Assembly (NCBI RefSeq): GCF_018882125.1
Contig: NZ_JACVOZ010000003.1
Span: forward strand, 124,001 to 188,000
Source: Polynucleobacter sp. AP-Melu-500A-A1
Lineage (GTDB): Bacteria > Pseudomonadota > Gammaproteobacteria > Burkholderiales > Burkholderiaceae
Reading direction: 5' to 3'
DNA length: 64,000 nt
This document shows, piece after piece, positions 52,147 through 59,604 of this stretch. The notes below the pieces were generated by a model. That model searched no databases. It was not told the origin of the DNA and saw only the letters and a program-made list of their open reading frames with translations. Position numbers and translations under genes: made by a program. Every line of letters starts with the position of its first letter. Position 1 is the stretch's first letter.

Positions 52147-53448
52147 TTATTTTGGGGAGTAAATACTAGAAAGAATTCTCTTAAAGTCTTCAATCTCATT
52201 ATTAGGGGAATTTTGTAATGCATTGATTGGTGCATGCATAAATTTATTGGCTAGAGCTTGAGCCATAATTGCTAAAACCTCTACTGGATCTTCGCCCTTT
52301 TTAATACGCCTTACTGCTTTTTCTAATTCAATTTCTTTGAGACGCTCTGCAGTAGTCTGTAGAGATTGAATAATCGGTACTAGGGTTCTTTTCTGTAGCG
52401 TATGAAAAAATTCACTCACGCCTTTATCGATAATGGTCTGTGCATCCACCATAGAAAGCTCGCGGATATTGCGCCCCTCATTCACTACGCTACCTAAATC
52501 ATCGACTGAATAAAGGTAGGCATCCTTAAGAGATCTAATCTCTGGCTCCATATCACGTGGTACAGCTAAATCGATCAAAACAATGGGTCTGCTGTTTCTG
52601 GCCTTCAAGGCAGTTTTAATCATGCCCATCCCAATGATTGGCAATGAACTTGCAGTACACGAAACAATCACATCAAAATCATGTAAACGCGCAGGTAAAG
52701 ACTGCAAGGGGAAGGAGTCAGTTTGCAAACCTTTTTCAGCAAATACTTTTGCCATCGCATCGCCACGATCAACCGTACGATTGCTAATCGCAATCTCTTT
52801 TGGCCTTCTACTAGCAAAGTGTGAGGCACACAATTGAATCATTTCGCCAGCACCAATAAACAAAATTTTAGAGTTTTTTAGATCGCCAAATATTTTTTCT
52901 GCTAAACGCACAGAGGCGCCAGCCATGGAAACTGAATGTGTACCAATATCAGTTGTTGCCCTGACTGCTTTAGCAACTGAAAAAGTTTTGTTGAATAAAG
53001 GTTTGAGGTAAGCACCTAACGTGCCCGCTTGATCGGCAAACTCAACCGCCTTTTTCATTTGACCAAGTATTTGTGTCTCCCCTATAACCATCGAGTCCAT
53101 TCCACAACTTACTCTAAATACATGCTTGACAGCATCGGTCTCTTTTGCAGAATATATATAAGGTTTCAGTGCATCACTATGAATGCGCTTTTGTGCAGTC
53201 AGCCAATCAAAAGCCCGCTCTTCTAAATGATGGCTAGGATATGAAACGTCATTCGCGGCGCAATAAATCTCCATGCGGTTGCACGTAGATAGAATTGCTA
53301 CCTCTGGGGTTAATTGCGAGTGGCTGCCCTTCAAATAATTACGAAGATCTAATAATGAATCCTGTAAATCATCAGGGGAAATCGCAACACTTTCTCGAAT
53401 ATCAATGGGGGCTGTGTGATGATTCACACCGAGATTCAGTATTTGCAT
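52147..53448 (-). CDS. hemA: Glutamyl-tRNA reductase
   Basis: The 433-residue protein begins [19 protein letters not shown] and has the catalytic Cys56 in [10 protein letters not shown], then [19 protein letters not shown], the NADPH-binding [17 protein letters not shown] and the C-terminal dimerisation helix. It reduces glutamyl-tRNA to glutamate-1-semialdehyde, the first committed step to haem and bacteriochlorophyll by the C5 route. With dxs it supplies both halves of the pigment. A PpsR-type site and sigma-70 elements lie directly upstream. Whether the genome has another hemA cannot be seen. Confidence 0.95.
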   Translation of the reverse strand: MQILNLGVNHHTAPIDIRESVAISPDDLQDSLLDLRNYLKGSHSQLTPEVAILSTCNRMEIYCAANDVSYPSHHLEERAFDWLTAQKRIHSDALKPYIYSAKETDAVKHVFRVSCGMDSMVIGETQILGQMKKAVEFADQAGTLGAYLKPLFNKTFSVAKAVRATTDIGTHSVSMAGASVRLAEKIFGDLKNSKILFIGAGEMIQLCASHFASRRPKEIAISNRTVDRGDAMAKVFAEKGLQTDSFPLQSLPARLHDFDVIVSCTASSLPIIGMGMIKTALKARNSRPIVLIDLAVPRDMEPEIRSLKDAYLYSVDDLGSVVNEGRNIRELSMVDAQTIIDKGVSEFFHTLQKRTLVPIIQSLQTTAERLKEIELEKAVRRIKKGEDPVEVLAIMAQALANKFMHAPINALQNSPNNEIEDFKRILSSIYSPK

Positions 53449-53503
53449 GCTAGAAGGCTATTCAACAATAGCTTTGTATGGGTCTAGAAAAATCATGAAA
53501 ATG

Positions 53504-53532
53504 ATTCTTCCTCTTGATTGACGATATGTCAA
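53504..53532 (-). promoter_or_regulatory. Probable hemA-dxs promoter
   Basis: On the minus strand TTGACA (53532-53527) is a perfect -35, followed after 17 bases by AAGAAT (53509-53504), a 4/6 match to the -10. The -35 lies within the left half of the PpsR-type operator, so repressor binding would exclude polymerase. The leader would be about 50 bases. Confidence 0.5.
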
Positions 53533-53544
53533 TCAAGATTGACA
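53512..53544. promoter_or_regulatory. Compound PpsR/CrtJ-type operator upstream of hemA-dxs
   Basis: The site TGTCAATCAAGATTGACA (53527-53544) is a perfect 18-bp palindrome of form TGT-N12-ACA, with 8-bp arms and a 2-bp centre. Its left half also pairs with a further upstream arm: TCTTGATTGAC (53512-53522) with GTCAATCAAGA (53528-53538), an 11-bp perfect inverted repeat with a 5-bp spacer. Three ATTGAC half-sites are therefore interleaved, which could allow cooperative or alternative binding. Confidence 0.65.
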
Positions 53545-53588
53545 CCTATTTATCCTTCCCTACCTAGGGAAAACCCACATATCTGCTT

Positions 53589-53828
53589 TTATTGCTGATT
53601 TTTAGCAGCAGCCTCGTAGGCCTTAAATTTTTTGTATGAATTAATAGTGGAGTACAAAGCAAAGGCAGTGATCACTACAAAAAGCAAATTGGTAAAGGAA
53701 TACTCTTGATACAGAATCCAGATCTGGCCCAATAAGGCAATTGGGAATACAACAATGGCAAATTTAAGCCAAAGCATGGTTCTTTTGAATTTAGTATCAA
53801 TTTGGCTTGATTCAGGCTGCTTATTCAT
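53589..53828 (-). CDS. 79-residue membrane protein near hemA
   Basis: The 79 residues start with a polar stretch (about 1-20) and contain two membrane helices, LKFAIVVFPIALLGQIWILY and FTNLLFVVITAFALYSTI, with a lysine-rich C-terminus. I do not recognise a family. It follows the 70-residue membrane gene by 36 bp on the same strand and precedes hemA by 140 bp, so it likely shares a promoter near 54078-54211 with that gene rather than with hemA. A role in antenna or pigment assembly is a guess from position. Confidence 0.6.
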   Translation of the reverse strand: MNKQPESSQIDTKFKRTMLWLKFAIVVFPIALLGQIWILYQEYSFTNLLFVVITAFALYSTINSYKKFKAYEAAAKNQQ

Positions 53829-53864
53829 TCACTATCCTTATTCAAGAAGGGGTTGGACCCCAGA

Positions 53865-54077
53865 TTAATCTTTTCTCAGTATACGGAAAATGAAGGTGGT
53901 AAAGCCTTGGGCAAGAATAAACGCAAAGATTGCCCCCATTAGGCCCATAAAAACACCTGGAACATCGCCCAAATCAAGCTGTTTGGCAAACAATAGAGAA
54001 AGAGCGAAGCCTCCGGCAGCACAAACGATCTCAAAAATGATTTTGATGGCACTAAAACGATCGCTAGATTGACTCAC
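53865..54077 (-). CDS. 70-residue membrane protein divergent from pucBA
   Basis: This 70-residue protein has two predicted helices, IKIIFEIVCAAGGFALSLLFA and GVFMGLMGAIFAFILAQGFTTFIF, a short SQSSDR start and a basic end (RILRKD). No family is recognised. It is divergent from pucB across a 246-bp region that holds a PpsR-type site, so the two directions may be co-regulated. It and its downstream neighbour are the kind of small membrane gene often found at the edges of antenna operons. Confidence 0.62.
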   Translation of the reverse strand: MSQSSDRFSAIKIIFEIVCAAGGFALSLLFAKQLDLGDVPGVFMGLMGAIFAFILAQGFTTFIFRILRKD

Positions 54078-54211
54078 ATAACACCCTCATAAAACCTATG
54101 GGGGTATTTTAGCCCCTATATACGGCTTAGAACAGGTCAAAAAACCATATTTCATGACGCCTTTTATCGCAGCGCAACACGCTGACTTATAAGGGAAATT
54201 ACTAACAAAAG

Positions 54212-54229
54212 TGTATAGATTTTTTTACA
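54212..54229. promoter_or_regulatory. PpsR/CrtJ-type site upstream of pucBA
   Basis: TGT (54212-54214) and ACA (54227-54229) are separated by 12 bases; the symmetry extends to GTGTA-N10-TACAC (54211-54230). It lies 94-112 bp upstream of pucB, in the longest gene-free gap of the window. I could not assign a convincing -10 for the puc transcript. Confidence 0.6.
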
Positions 54230-54323
54230 CATTAGGACTAAATTCACCTTGTAGTAGTGAAGGTTAATTTAATACCCTCGTGTGGGTTAGCACGATGCAG
54301 TTAGATTTGAGAGGAAAAAAGCT

Positions 54324-54467
54324 ATGACAAATAACACTCTTACAGGTCTGAGTGTTGAGGAGGCGGAAGAGCTACATCGCAACCTCATTCAAGGTACGCA
54401 ATTTTTTGGGATGATTGCAGCACTTGCCCATTTACTTGCTTATATCTATTCACCTTGGTTGAAGTAA
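54324..54467 (+). CDS. pucB: Light-harvesting complex 2 beta subunit
   Basis: A 47-residue antenna polypeptide starting after GAGGAAAA. Seen: an acidic N-terminus (LSVEEAEELHRNLIQGTQFF) with His18 near the membrane edge and a single helix with His36 in AALAHLLAYIYSPWL, the bacteriochlorophyll ligand. The end SPWLK, without the longer WRPW-type tail of LH1 beta, points to LH2. It pairs with PucA in the ring antenna of the inner membrane. It is followed after 15 bp by pucA. Confidence 0.92.
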   Translation: MTNNTLTGLSVEEAEELHRNLIQGTQFFGMIAALAHLLAYIYSPWLK

Positions 54468-54482
54468 TTTAAGGAGCTTGAG

Positions 54483-54686
54483 ATGATCTACGGAAAAATG
54501 TGGACGGTAGTAAAGCCAACTGTTGGTATTCCATTGTTTTTGGGAGCAGTAGCTGTTGGTTCTTTTTCAGTTCATTTAGCATTGCTTAACAATACAACTT
54601 GGGTGAAGGCTTTTTTAGAAGGCGGTAAATCTACTAAAGCTGGCGCAGTAGCTGGAGCACCCACAGCACCTGCAGCACAAAAATAA
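54483..54686 (+). CDS. pucA: Light-harvesting complex 2/3 alpha subunit
   Basis: The 67-residue protein aligns without gaps to LH2 alpha of Rhodoblastus acidophilus through residue 48: GKMWTVVKPTVGIP at the N-terminus, ligand His31 in SVHLALL and TTW at 38-40. Positions 44-45 are Phe-Leu, the B800-820 (LH3) pair, not the Tyr-Trp of B850 antennae. After residue 50 there is an extra Ala/Pro/Lys tail of about 17 residues (KSTKAGAVAGAPTAPAAQK). RBS AAGGAG precedes the ATG. A strong terminator follows, limiting read-through to pucC. Confidence 0.92.
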   Translation: MIYGKMWTVVKPTVGIPLFLGAVAVGSFSVHLALLNNTTWVKAFLEGGKSTKAGAVAGAPTAPAAQK

Positions 54687-54701
54687 GTTTTATTTTGTCT
54701 C

Positions 54702-54739
54702 ATAAGGCCTAGATCTTTAGATCTGGGTCTTATTTTTTT
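54702..54739 (+). terminator. Intrinsic terminator between pucA and pucC
   Basis: Positions 54702-54716 pair with 54719-54733 in a 15-bp stem with two G-U pairs and a tight TT loop, followed by a T-run to 54739. It starts 15 bp after the pucA stop and ends 33 bp before pucC, so antenna transcripts should greatly exceed pucC read-through. Confidence 0.8.
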
Positions 54740-54772
54740 GTTTTGCGCATCTGTCAATTAAACTAAGCTTTC

Positions 54773-56185
54773 ATGAATCGTTTTAGTCAAAAATTAATAA
54801 GCACCTGGGCTAATTTAGGTCCCCGCTTTTTGCCTTTTGCAGATGCTGCTTCTTCTGAATTACCCCTAGGTCGATTACTTCGACTTTCTCTATTTCAAGT
54901 ATCTGTTGGCATGGCCCTAGTATTACTAGTAGGCACCCTGAATCGCGTCATGATTGTTGAGCTGCATGTTCCAGCATCACTTGTTTCAATTATGGTTTCC
55001 TTGCCAATCATTTTTGCCCCGATTAGGGCCTTGATTGGATTTCGCTCTGATACTCATAAATCCGCTTTAGGCTGGCGTCGTGTTCCTTACATTTGGATGG
55101 GAACGATGGTGCAATTTGGTGGACTAGCGATCATGCCTTTTGCTTTACTCGTCTTGGCGGGCGCAGGAAATGCCAGTGATGCTCCTGCATGGATTGGACT
55201 TGCAGCTGCTGGACTGTCATTTTTATTTGTTGGTGCCGGCATTCATACTACTCAAACAGTAGGTCTTGCCTTGGCTTGCGATCTTGCCCCACCTAAAGCT
55301 CAACCTAATATTGTTGGCTTAATGTTTGTAATGCTATTAATAGGGATGATTGGTAGCGCACTCATTTTTGGTCAGCTATTAGAAGAGTACAGTCCTGGAC
55401 GTTTAATACAAGTCATTCAAGGTAGTGCGGTAGTCACCATTGTGCTAAATGCGATTGCACTTTGGAAACAGGAAAGCCGCGAAGAAGCGCGCGCAAGAGC
55501 GCTCGTAGCCAGAGAGCAAAACTTTAAAGAATCTTGGGAGACCTTCAAAGAAGGTGGTCAAGCAATTCGTCGCTTAATTGCAGTGGGATTTGGCACCATG
55601 GCCTTTAGCATGAATGATGTTTTGCTAGAGCCCTATGGTGGTGAATTATTAAATATGAGCGTTAGCGCGACTACTATACTGACGGCTACCTTAGCTCTTG
55701 GCTGTTTATTTGGCTTTAGCATTGCTTCCAAAGTATTGAGCGCTGGTTACGACCCCTTTAAGATGGCTAGTAATGGCGCTAAAATAGGTATTCCGGCATT
55801 CATATTGGTAATCATTGCTGCACCCTTCAACAGCACCTTGATTTTTATTGTGGGAGTGGTGTTAATAGGATTTGGTAACGGGCTATTTAGCCATGGAACC
55901 CTAACTGCCACCATGAGATATGCTCCGGAAAATCAAAGCGGCCTGGCATTGGGCGCATGGGGAGCCGTACAAGCTACTGCTGCAGGCATTGCAGTTGGTG
56001 TTGGGGGAATTTTTAGAGATCTTTTGGCTGGCATGGCCTCAAGAAATTATTTTGGTGTAGACCTCAATAACCCAGCAACGGGTTATTGTGGCGTATATCT
56101 TTTGGAAATCATCTTGCTACTCATCACAATCGCAGCAATGACGAATTTTATATGGCCAGCTAAGCCAGTAGAATCGGTTGCCTAA
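54773..56185 (+). CDS. pucC: Light-harvesting complex assembly protein PucC (BCD family, MFS fold)
   Basis: This 470-residue protein has about twelve membrane segments and the PucC/LhaA/Bch2 family pattern: SLFQVSVGMALVLLVGTLNRVMIVELHVPASLVSIMVSLP, then RALIGFRSDTHKSALGWRRVPYIWMGTMVQFGG, and HGTLTATMRYAPENQSGLALGAWGAVQATAAG. PucC helps insert and assemble LH2 and probably handles bacteriochlorophyll. It follows pucBA behind a terminator. A second family member is encoded at 61602-62954. Confidence 0.92.
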   Translation: MNRFSQKLISTWANLGPRFLPFADAASSELPLGRLLRLSLFQVSVGMALVLLVGTLNRVMIVELHVPASLVSIMVSLPIIFAPIRALIGFRSDTHKSALGWRRVPYIWMGTMVQFGGLAIMPFALLVLAGAGNASDAPAWIGLAAAGLSFLFVGAGIHTTQTVGLALACDLAPPKAQPNIVGLMFVMLLIGMIGSALIFGQLLEEYSPGRLIQVIQGSAVVTIVLNAIALWKQESREEARARALVAREQNFKESWETFKEGGQAIRRLIAVGFGTMAFSMNDVLLEPYGGELLNMSVSATTILTATLALGCLFGFSIASKVLSAGYDPFKMASNGAKIGIPAFILVIIAAPFNSTLIFIVGVVLIGFGNGLFSHGTLTATMRYAPENQSGLALGAWGAVQATAAGIAVGVGGIFRDLLAGMASRNYFGVDLNNPATGYCGVYLLEIILLLITIAAMTNFIWPAKPVESVA

Positions 56186-56422
56186 TTGACTACCTGGTCA
56201 CAATTAGCCGAAAAGACCTTAATTGCTCTTGGCTTCTTCATTAGCTCAATTAGTTTCGTTTTGATTTCCTTGAGTCTGTGGGACTTCATTTCTGCAGATC
56301 TATTTTCTTTTGGTATTTCTTCAGGTATCCGTGTATTGGGGAGCTGCGCTATCATTGGCTGTCTTCTGAGCGCAGTTGGCTATGGGATTGGTGATTATTT
56401 TAATAATGAAGCGAAGGAGTGA
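56186..56422 (+). CDS. 78-residue membrane protein downstream of pucC
   Basis: The frame begins with a TTG that directly follows the pucC stop codon; no internal ATG exists, so coupled re-initiation at TTG is likely. The 78 residues have two helices, TLIALGFFISSISFVLISLSLW and GIRVLGSCAIIGCLLSAVGYGIGDYF, with Cys residues in the second. I know of no named family. Together with two further tiny genes it forms a compact run after pucC. Confidence 0.58.
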   Translation: MTTWSQLAEKTLIALGFFISSISFVLISLSLWDFISADLFSFGISSGIRVLGSCAIIGCLLSAVGYGIGDYFNNEAKE

Positions 56423-56424
56423 AT

Positions 56425-56607
56425 ATGTTTAAAAAATCAGATTACTTCATTCTCCTGGCGGTGGTAATTTCTTTCTTTACCTCTGCCTATTTATGGTTTG
56501 TGATCCAGGATCGTGAGCAGTCTATCTTTACTGCACTTTGGGTTCCCTCAATATTTTGTTTTGGGATCTATTTCAAATTGTCTGCACTATTGAATCGTAA
56601 AAAATGA
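56425..56607 (+). CDS. 60-residue membrane protein in the pucC run
   Basis: ATG at 56425 has AAGGAG five bases upstream, formed by the last codons of the preceding gene; a GTG at 56419 is weaker. The 60 residues have two hydrophobic helices, YFILLAVVISFFTSAYLWFV and LWVPSIFCFGIYFKLSALL, around a DREQ turn. It ends in an ATGA overlap with the next gene. No family recognised. The good ribosome site and overlaps on both sides support expression. Confidence 0.6.
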   Translation: MFKKSDYFILLAVVISFFTSAYLWFVIQDREQSIFTALWVPSIFCFGIYFKLSALLNRKK

Positions 56608-56759
56608 GTAACACGACATTACTCCTTGTATCGATCTTTGTATTTTGTCTGCTAATTGCAGGCTTATATTATATGGTTCGAGAATTTATGGGAGACGTGC
56701 AAGACGCCTTCCCCGATGTCAACGAATGGCTTGATTCCGATCGAAAGAAAAAGAAGTAA
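56604..56759 (+). CDS. 51-residue single-helix membrane protein in the pucC run
   Basis: This overlaps the preceding gene by 4 bp (ATGA). The 51 residues are an N-terminal membrane helix (TLLLVSIFVFCLLIAGLYYMV) and a charged cytoplasm-side tail, FPDVNEWLDSDRKKKK, rich in Asp and ending in four Lys. I do not recognise it. It is the last gene before the converging glutathione peroxidase gene. Confidence 0.58.
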   Translation: MSNTTLLLVSIFVFCLLIAGLYYMVREFMGDVQDAFPDVNEWLDSDRKKKK

Positions 56760-56783
56760 TTATCTCTTTAGGTCACATCTAAT

Positions 56784-57257
56784 CTAGAGCAGTGTTTTAA
56801 TTGCTTCTGCCATCTTGCCTTCCCCATCTGCAGACGCCAGTCGCGTGATCGATTGGCCATCCTTACTCACTAGAAATTTAGTAAAGTTCCACTTAATTCC
56901 AGTAGTACCTAGGATGCCAGGCGCTTGATCCTTCAAGAATGTATATAAGGGATGTGTTGCCGCTCCATTGACATCCACTTTCTCAAACATCGGAAAAGTA
57001 ACACCATAGTTAGTGCTGCAGAAGTTTTGAATCTCCTCAGCTGAGCCAGGCTCTTGAGCCCCGAATTGATTACAAGGGAACCCAAGAATTTCTAGTCCCT
57101 TAGCCTTGTTTTCTTCATAGAGTTTTTGTAAATCACGGTATTGAGAAGTGAAGCCACATTTACTTGCAACATTCACTATTAAGAGGGCCTTACCAGCGTA
57201 ATCCTGGAGATTTTCTAGGGATCCATCAATTCTTTTTAGGGGGATGCTCGGCAACAT
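56784..57257 (-). CDS. gpx: Glutathione peroxidase (Cys type)
   Basis: The 157-residue protein shows the tetrad of glutathione peroxidases: Cys34 in NVASKCGFTSQY, Gln in FPCNQFGAQEPG, and Trp and Asn in GIKWNFTKFLVSKDG. Cysteine replaces selenocysteine as in most bacteria. It reduces peroxides, including lipid peroxides, in the cytoplasm, with thioredoxin or glutathione. Between antenna and pigment genes it may protect against photo-oxidative damage, though it is also a common general gene. Confidence 0.92.
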   Translation of the reverse strand: MLPSIPLKRIDGSLENLQDYAGKALLIVNVASKCGFTSQYRDLQKLYEENKAKGLEILGFPCNQFGAQEPGSAEEIQNFCSTNYGVTFPMFEKVDVNGAATHPLYTFLKDQAPGILGTTGIKWNFTKFLVSKDGQSITRLASADGEGKMAEAIKTLL

Positions 57258-57379
57258 GATTACTCTCCATATTCATAAAATCAATCTGCAAATATTTCGT
57301 ATTCAGGTCATAATAAATGCATTATGTTGGCTCTGCTTTGTTGCCCTATTACCCTAAATGATGATGACCCAAGGACTGC

Positions 57380-58576
57380 ATGAACCCTTCTAGTGCACCC
57401 TATCGGAGCCTCTGTACTGACTGCGGCATTTCTCGTACCAGTAATCCAAAACGTTGTGGCGAAGCTTGCCAGTTTATCAAGCCAAATTACCCAGAATTAG
57501 AGACTCAGGTTCATGGTAGAGCAAGAGACTTTAGTCGTCCTGATGAACTCCATTTTGGCCCCTTTACCAAAATGCTGAGAGCTGGACTTAAACATCCTAG
57601 CGCAGGAGCTCAATGGACTGGAATTACTACTAGGATAGGTGAGCGTCTTCTAGAGACAGGTGCTGTGGATGCCATTCTGACAATGACTGAAGATCCCGAG
57701 GATCGTTGGAAACCATTGCCGATCATTATTGACAAAGCATCCGATATGGCCAAGTGTCGCGGCATGAGAATGGGGTATGCGCCGCTTCTGTCCCTTTTAG
57801 AACCTGCGATTGCCAAAGGTTATAAAAAGATGGCTGTCATTGGCATTCCTTGCCAGGTATATGCCTTAAGGGCGCTAGAAAAAGAGCTTGGACTAGAAAA
57901 GCTCTACGTGATTGGTACGCCCTGCTCTGACAACACCACTACTGAGAATTTTCACCACTTTCTGTCACTGATTAGCTCAGAGCCAGAAGAGATTAACTAT
58001 CTAGAATTTAGAGCTGACTACCATGTTGAGGTCCGCTTTAAAAATGGAAAAAAGAAAGAAATTCCGTTTCTACAGTTGCCGCTATCGACTTTACCAAATG
58101 ACTTCTTTCCCCTAACCTGCCGAACCTGTGTTGATTACACCAATGTGCTATCCGATATTACTGTTGGCTATATGGGCGGCCAAGGAGAGCAATGGCTCAT
58201 TGTGCGCAATCACCGTGGTGAAGAGTTGCTAGATCTTTTGGGTGATGAAGTTCGCACCTCTGTGCCCGGTACCGCGGGCAAACGTCACTCGGCTGTTGTG
58301 GGCTTCATGAAAAATGTCGAGCGTGCTGCTGGTGGACTCCCTTTAAGAAAAATGCCGGACTGGTTAAGACCCATTGTGGGCTGGTTAATGCCTAAAGTTG
58401 GGCCACGCGGACTTGAATTTGCTCGTACACGCGTAGAGATGAAAGCCATTGAAACAGTGCTTCATCTCAGAAGAGAGCAGCCTGCAAAAATGGCTTCCAT
58501 GATTCCGAAGCATATCTGGCCACTAGTAGAGCCTTATGGCATCAAGCCTAGCGAACCAGAAATTCATAAACCCTAA
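57380..58576 (+). CDS. bciB: Ferredoxin-type 8-vinyl reductase of bacteriochlorophyll synthesis (BciB)
   Basis: This 398-residue FrhB-family protein has an N-terminal Cys set (Cys12, Cys15, Cys26, Cys30 in CTDCG...CGEAC) for an iron-sulfur cluster, a later cluster/flavin region with IGIPCQVYALRALEKELG and GTPCSDNTTTENF, and LTCRTCVDYTNVLSDITVGYMGG. Among FrhB proteins this pattern matches BciB, which reduces the 8-vinyl group of divinyl (proto)chlorophyllide with reduced ferredoxin. Its place in a photosynthesis cluster supports this. No BciA is visible. Confidence 0.87.
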   Translation: MNPSSAPYRSLCTDCGISRTSNPKRCGEACQFIKPNYPELETQVHGRARDFSRPDELHFGPFTKMLRAGLKHPSAGAQWTGITTRIGERLLETGAVDAILTMTEDPEDRWKPLPIIIDKASDMAKCRGMRMGYAPLLSLLEPAIAKGYKKMAVIGIPCQVYALRALEKELGLEKLYVIGTPCSDNTTTENFHHFLSLISSEPEEINYLEFRADYHVEVRFKNGKKKEIPFLQLPLSTLPNDFFPLTCRTCVDYTNVLSDITVGYMGGQGEQWLIVRNHRGEELLDLLGDEVRTSVPGTAGKRHSAVVGFMKNVERAAGGLPLRKMPDWLRPIVGWLMPKVGPRGLEFARTRVEMKAIETVLHLRREQPAKMASMIPKHIWPLVEPYGIKPSEPEIHKP

Positions 58577-58602
58577 AACATATCTTTCCCTTGGAGTATT
58601 CA

Positions 58603-59187
58603 ATGGCTTTATTTTTAATTGGTCTTATTATTTTTCTTGGTAGCCACTCTTGTCGCATTTTTGCAGAGTCATGGCGCAACCAAATGATTGATCGAATCGG
58701 CGAAGTGAAGTGGAAAGGTTTGTACACCATCATCTCCCTGATTGGATTCATCATTATGGTGATTGGCTATGGTCAGGCAAGGCAAAATACAGTAGTTTTG
58801 TGGCAACCCAATGCTGCTCTCATCTACATTGCCCTAGTACTTAACCTAGTTGCCTTTATTTTCTTGGCAGGAAGTTCACCTTCCAATAACGCGATTCGCT
58901 TAAAGCTAAAGCACCCAATGATTTTGGGTGTCAAAGTATGGGCCCTTGCGCATTTGATATCCAATGGCACCCTGGTGGATCTCATCCTCTTTGGCGCCTT
59001 TTTGGTTTGGGCTGTTTTGGATTTTCGTTCAGCCAGAAAGCGGCCTATTCATATCCCTGAACAAGCTCAAGTAAGCACAAAAGCGACGGTGATTACGATC
59101 GTTTCTGGAGTGATTCTCTGGGTAGTCTTCATATTTGGATTGCACCAATACCTTATTGGAGTTTCTCCTCTAGCCCAACTCTCTTGA
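58603..59187 (+). CDS. NnrU family membrane protein
   Basis: ATG at 58603 has TTGGAG six bases upstream and gives 194 residues with six membrane segments. Seen: LGSHSCRIFAESWRNQMIDRIGEVKWKGLYTIISLIGFIIMVIGYG, KHPMILGVKVWALAHLISNGTLVDLILFGAFLVWAV and FRSARKR. NnrU was described beside denitrification genes, while the related plant protein Z-ISO isomerises zeta-carotene using haem. In this setting a carotenoid or haem-linked task is possible but unproven. The His of LGSHSCR and AHLISNG are candidate haem ligands. Confidence 0.85.
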   Translation: MALFLIGLIIFLGSHSCRIFAESWRNQMIDRIGEVKWKGLYTIISLIGFIIMVIGYGQARQNTVVLWQPNAALIYIALVLNLVAFIFLAGSSPSNNAIRLKLKHPMILGVKVWALAHLISNGTLVDLILFGAFLVWAVLDFRSARKRPIHIPEQAQVSTKATVITIVSGVILWVVFIFGLHQYLIGVSPLAQLS

Positions 59188-59210
59188 GCACTCTTTTAAA
59201 ATCATCCTGT

Positions 59211-59567
59211 ATGAAGGCTAAGACGGCCTTCATCAGTCTTGTATTGACAGTGGTTTTGTGCGGATGCGATGCTCAAGGACCAAAAATAGAAGCTATTGAT
59301 AGCCAGAGTAAAACATTGTCATGCTATCTCAACGGCAGCCCTGCTCAGATATTAATCACCAAGGGCTCCCTTGATGCAAGCCTACTCTATGATGGTAAAG
59401 AAATGAAGGCAAACCTACTAGAGGTAAAAGATTTTTATCAAATTATCATGCGCTTTGACCCACAAATTGGACAACTCAAAATTAACAAGATGGGCAATGA
59501 GTTGACTCAACTCAAAAGCGGCAATGAACAACGTACTACCTGCATCACTGAACTGAAAAAATCCTAG
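59211..59567 (+). CDS. Uncharacterised lipoprotein
   Basis: ATG at 59211 gives 118 residues with a lipoprotein signal ending VVLCGC (Cys near 19); a TTG at 59184 would add nine residues before it. The mature part has two further Cys (SCYLNGS and TTCITEL) that could form a disulfide, and no recognised domain. It lies between the NnrU gene and the lipocalin gene on the same strand, perhaps in one transcript. Confidence 0.68.
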   Translation: MKAKTAFISLVLTVVLCGCDAQGPKIEAIDSQSKTLSCYLNGSPAQILITKGSLDASLLYDGKEMKANLLEVKDFYQIIMRFDPQIGQLKINKMGNELTQLKSGNEQRTTCITELKKS

Positions 59568-59604
59568 CTTAATATCCCCTAATGAGATCCTTAAGGCATA
59601 CATC

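Noticed and set aside
54097..54120. 8-bp stem-loop just upstream of the 70-residue gene as a terminator
   Set aside because: It contains a G-U pair, lies in a leader rather than after a gene, and only four Ts follow on the minus strand; could be chance.
54324..54686. LH1 (pufBA) antenna genes
   Set aside because: Short beta C-terminus ending SPWLK, the alpha TTW segment with LH2-like N-terminus, and the adjoining pucC without pufLM all favour LH2/LH3.
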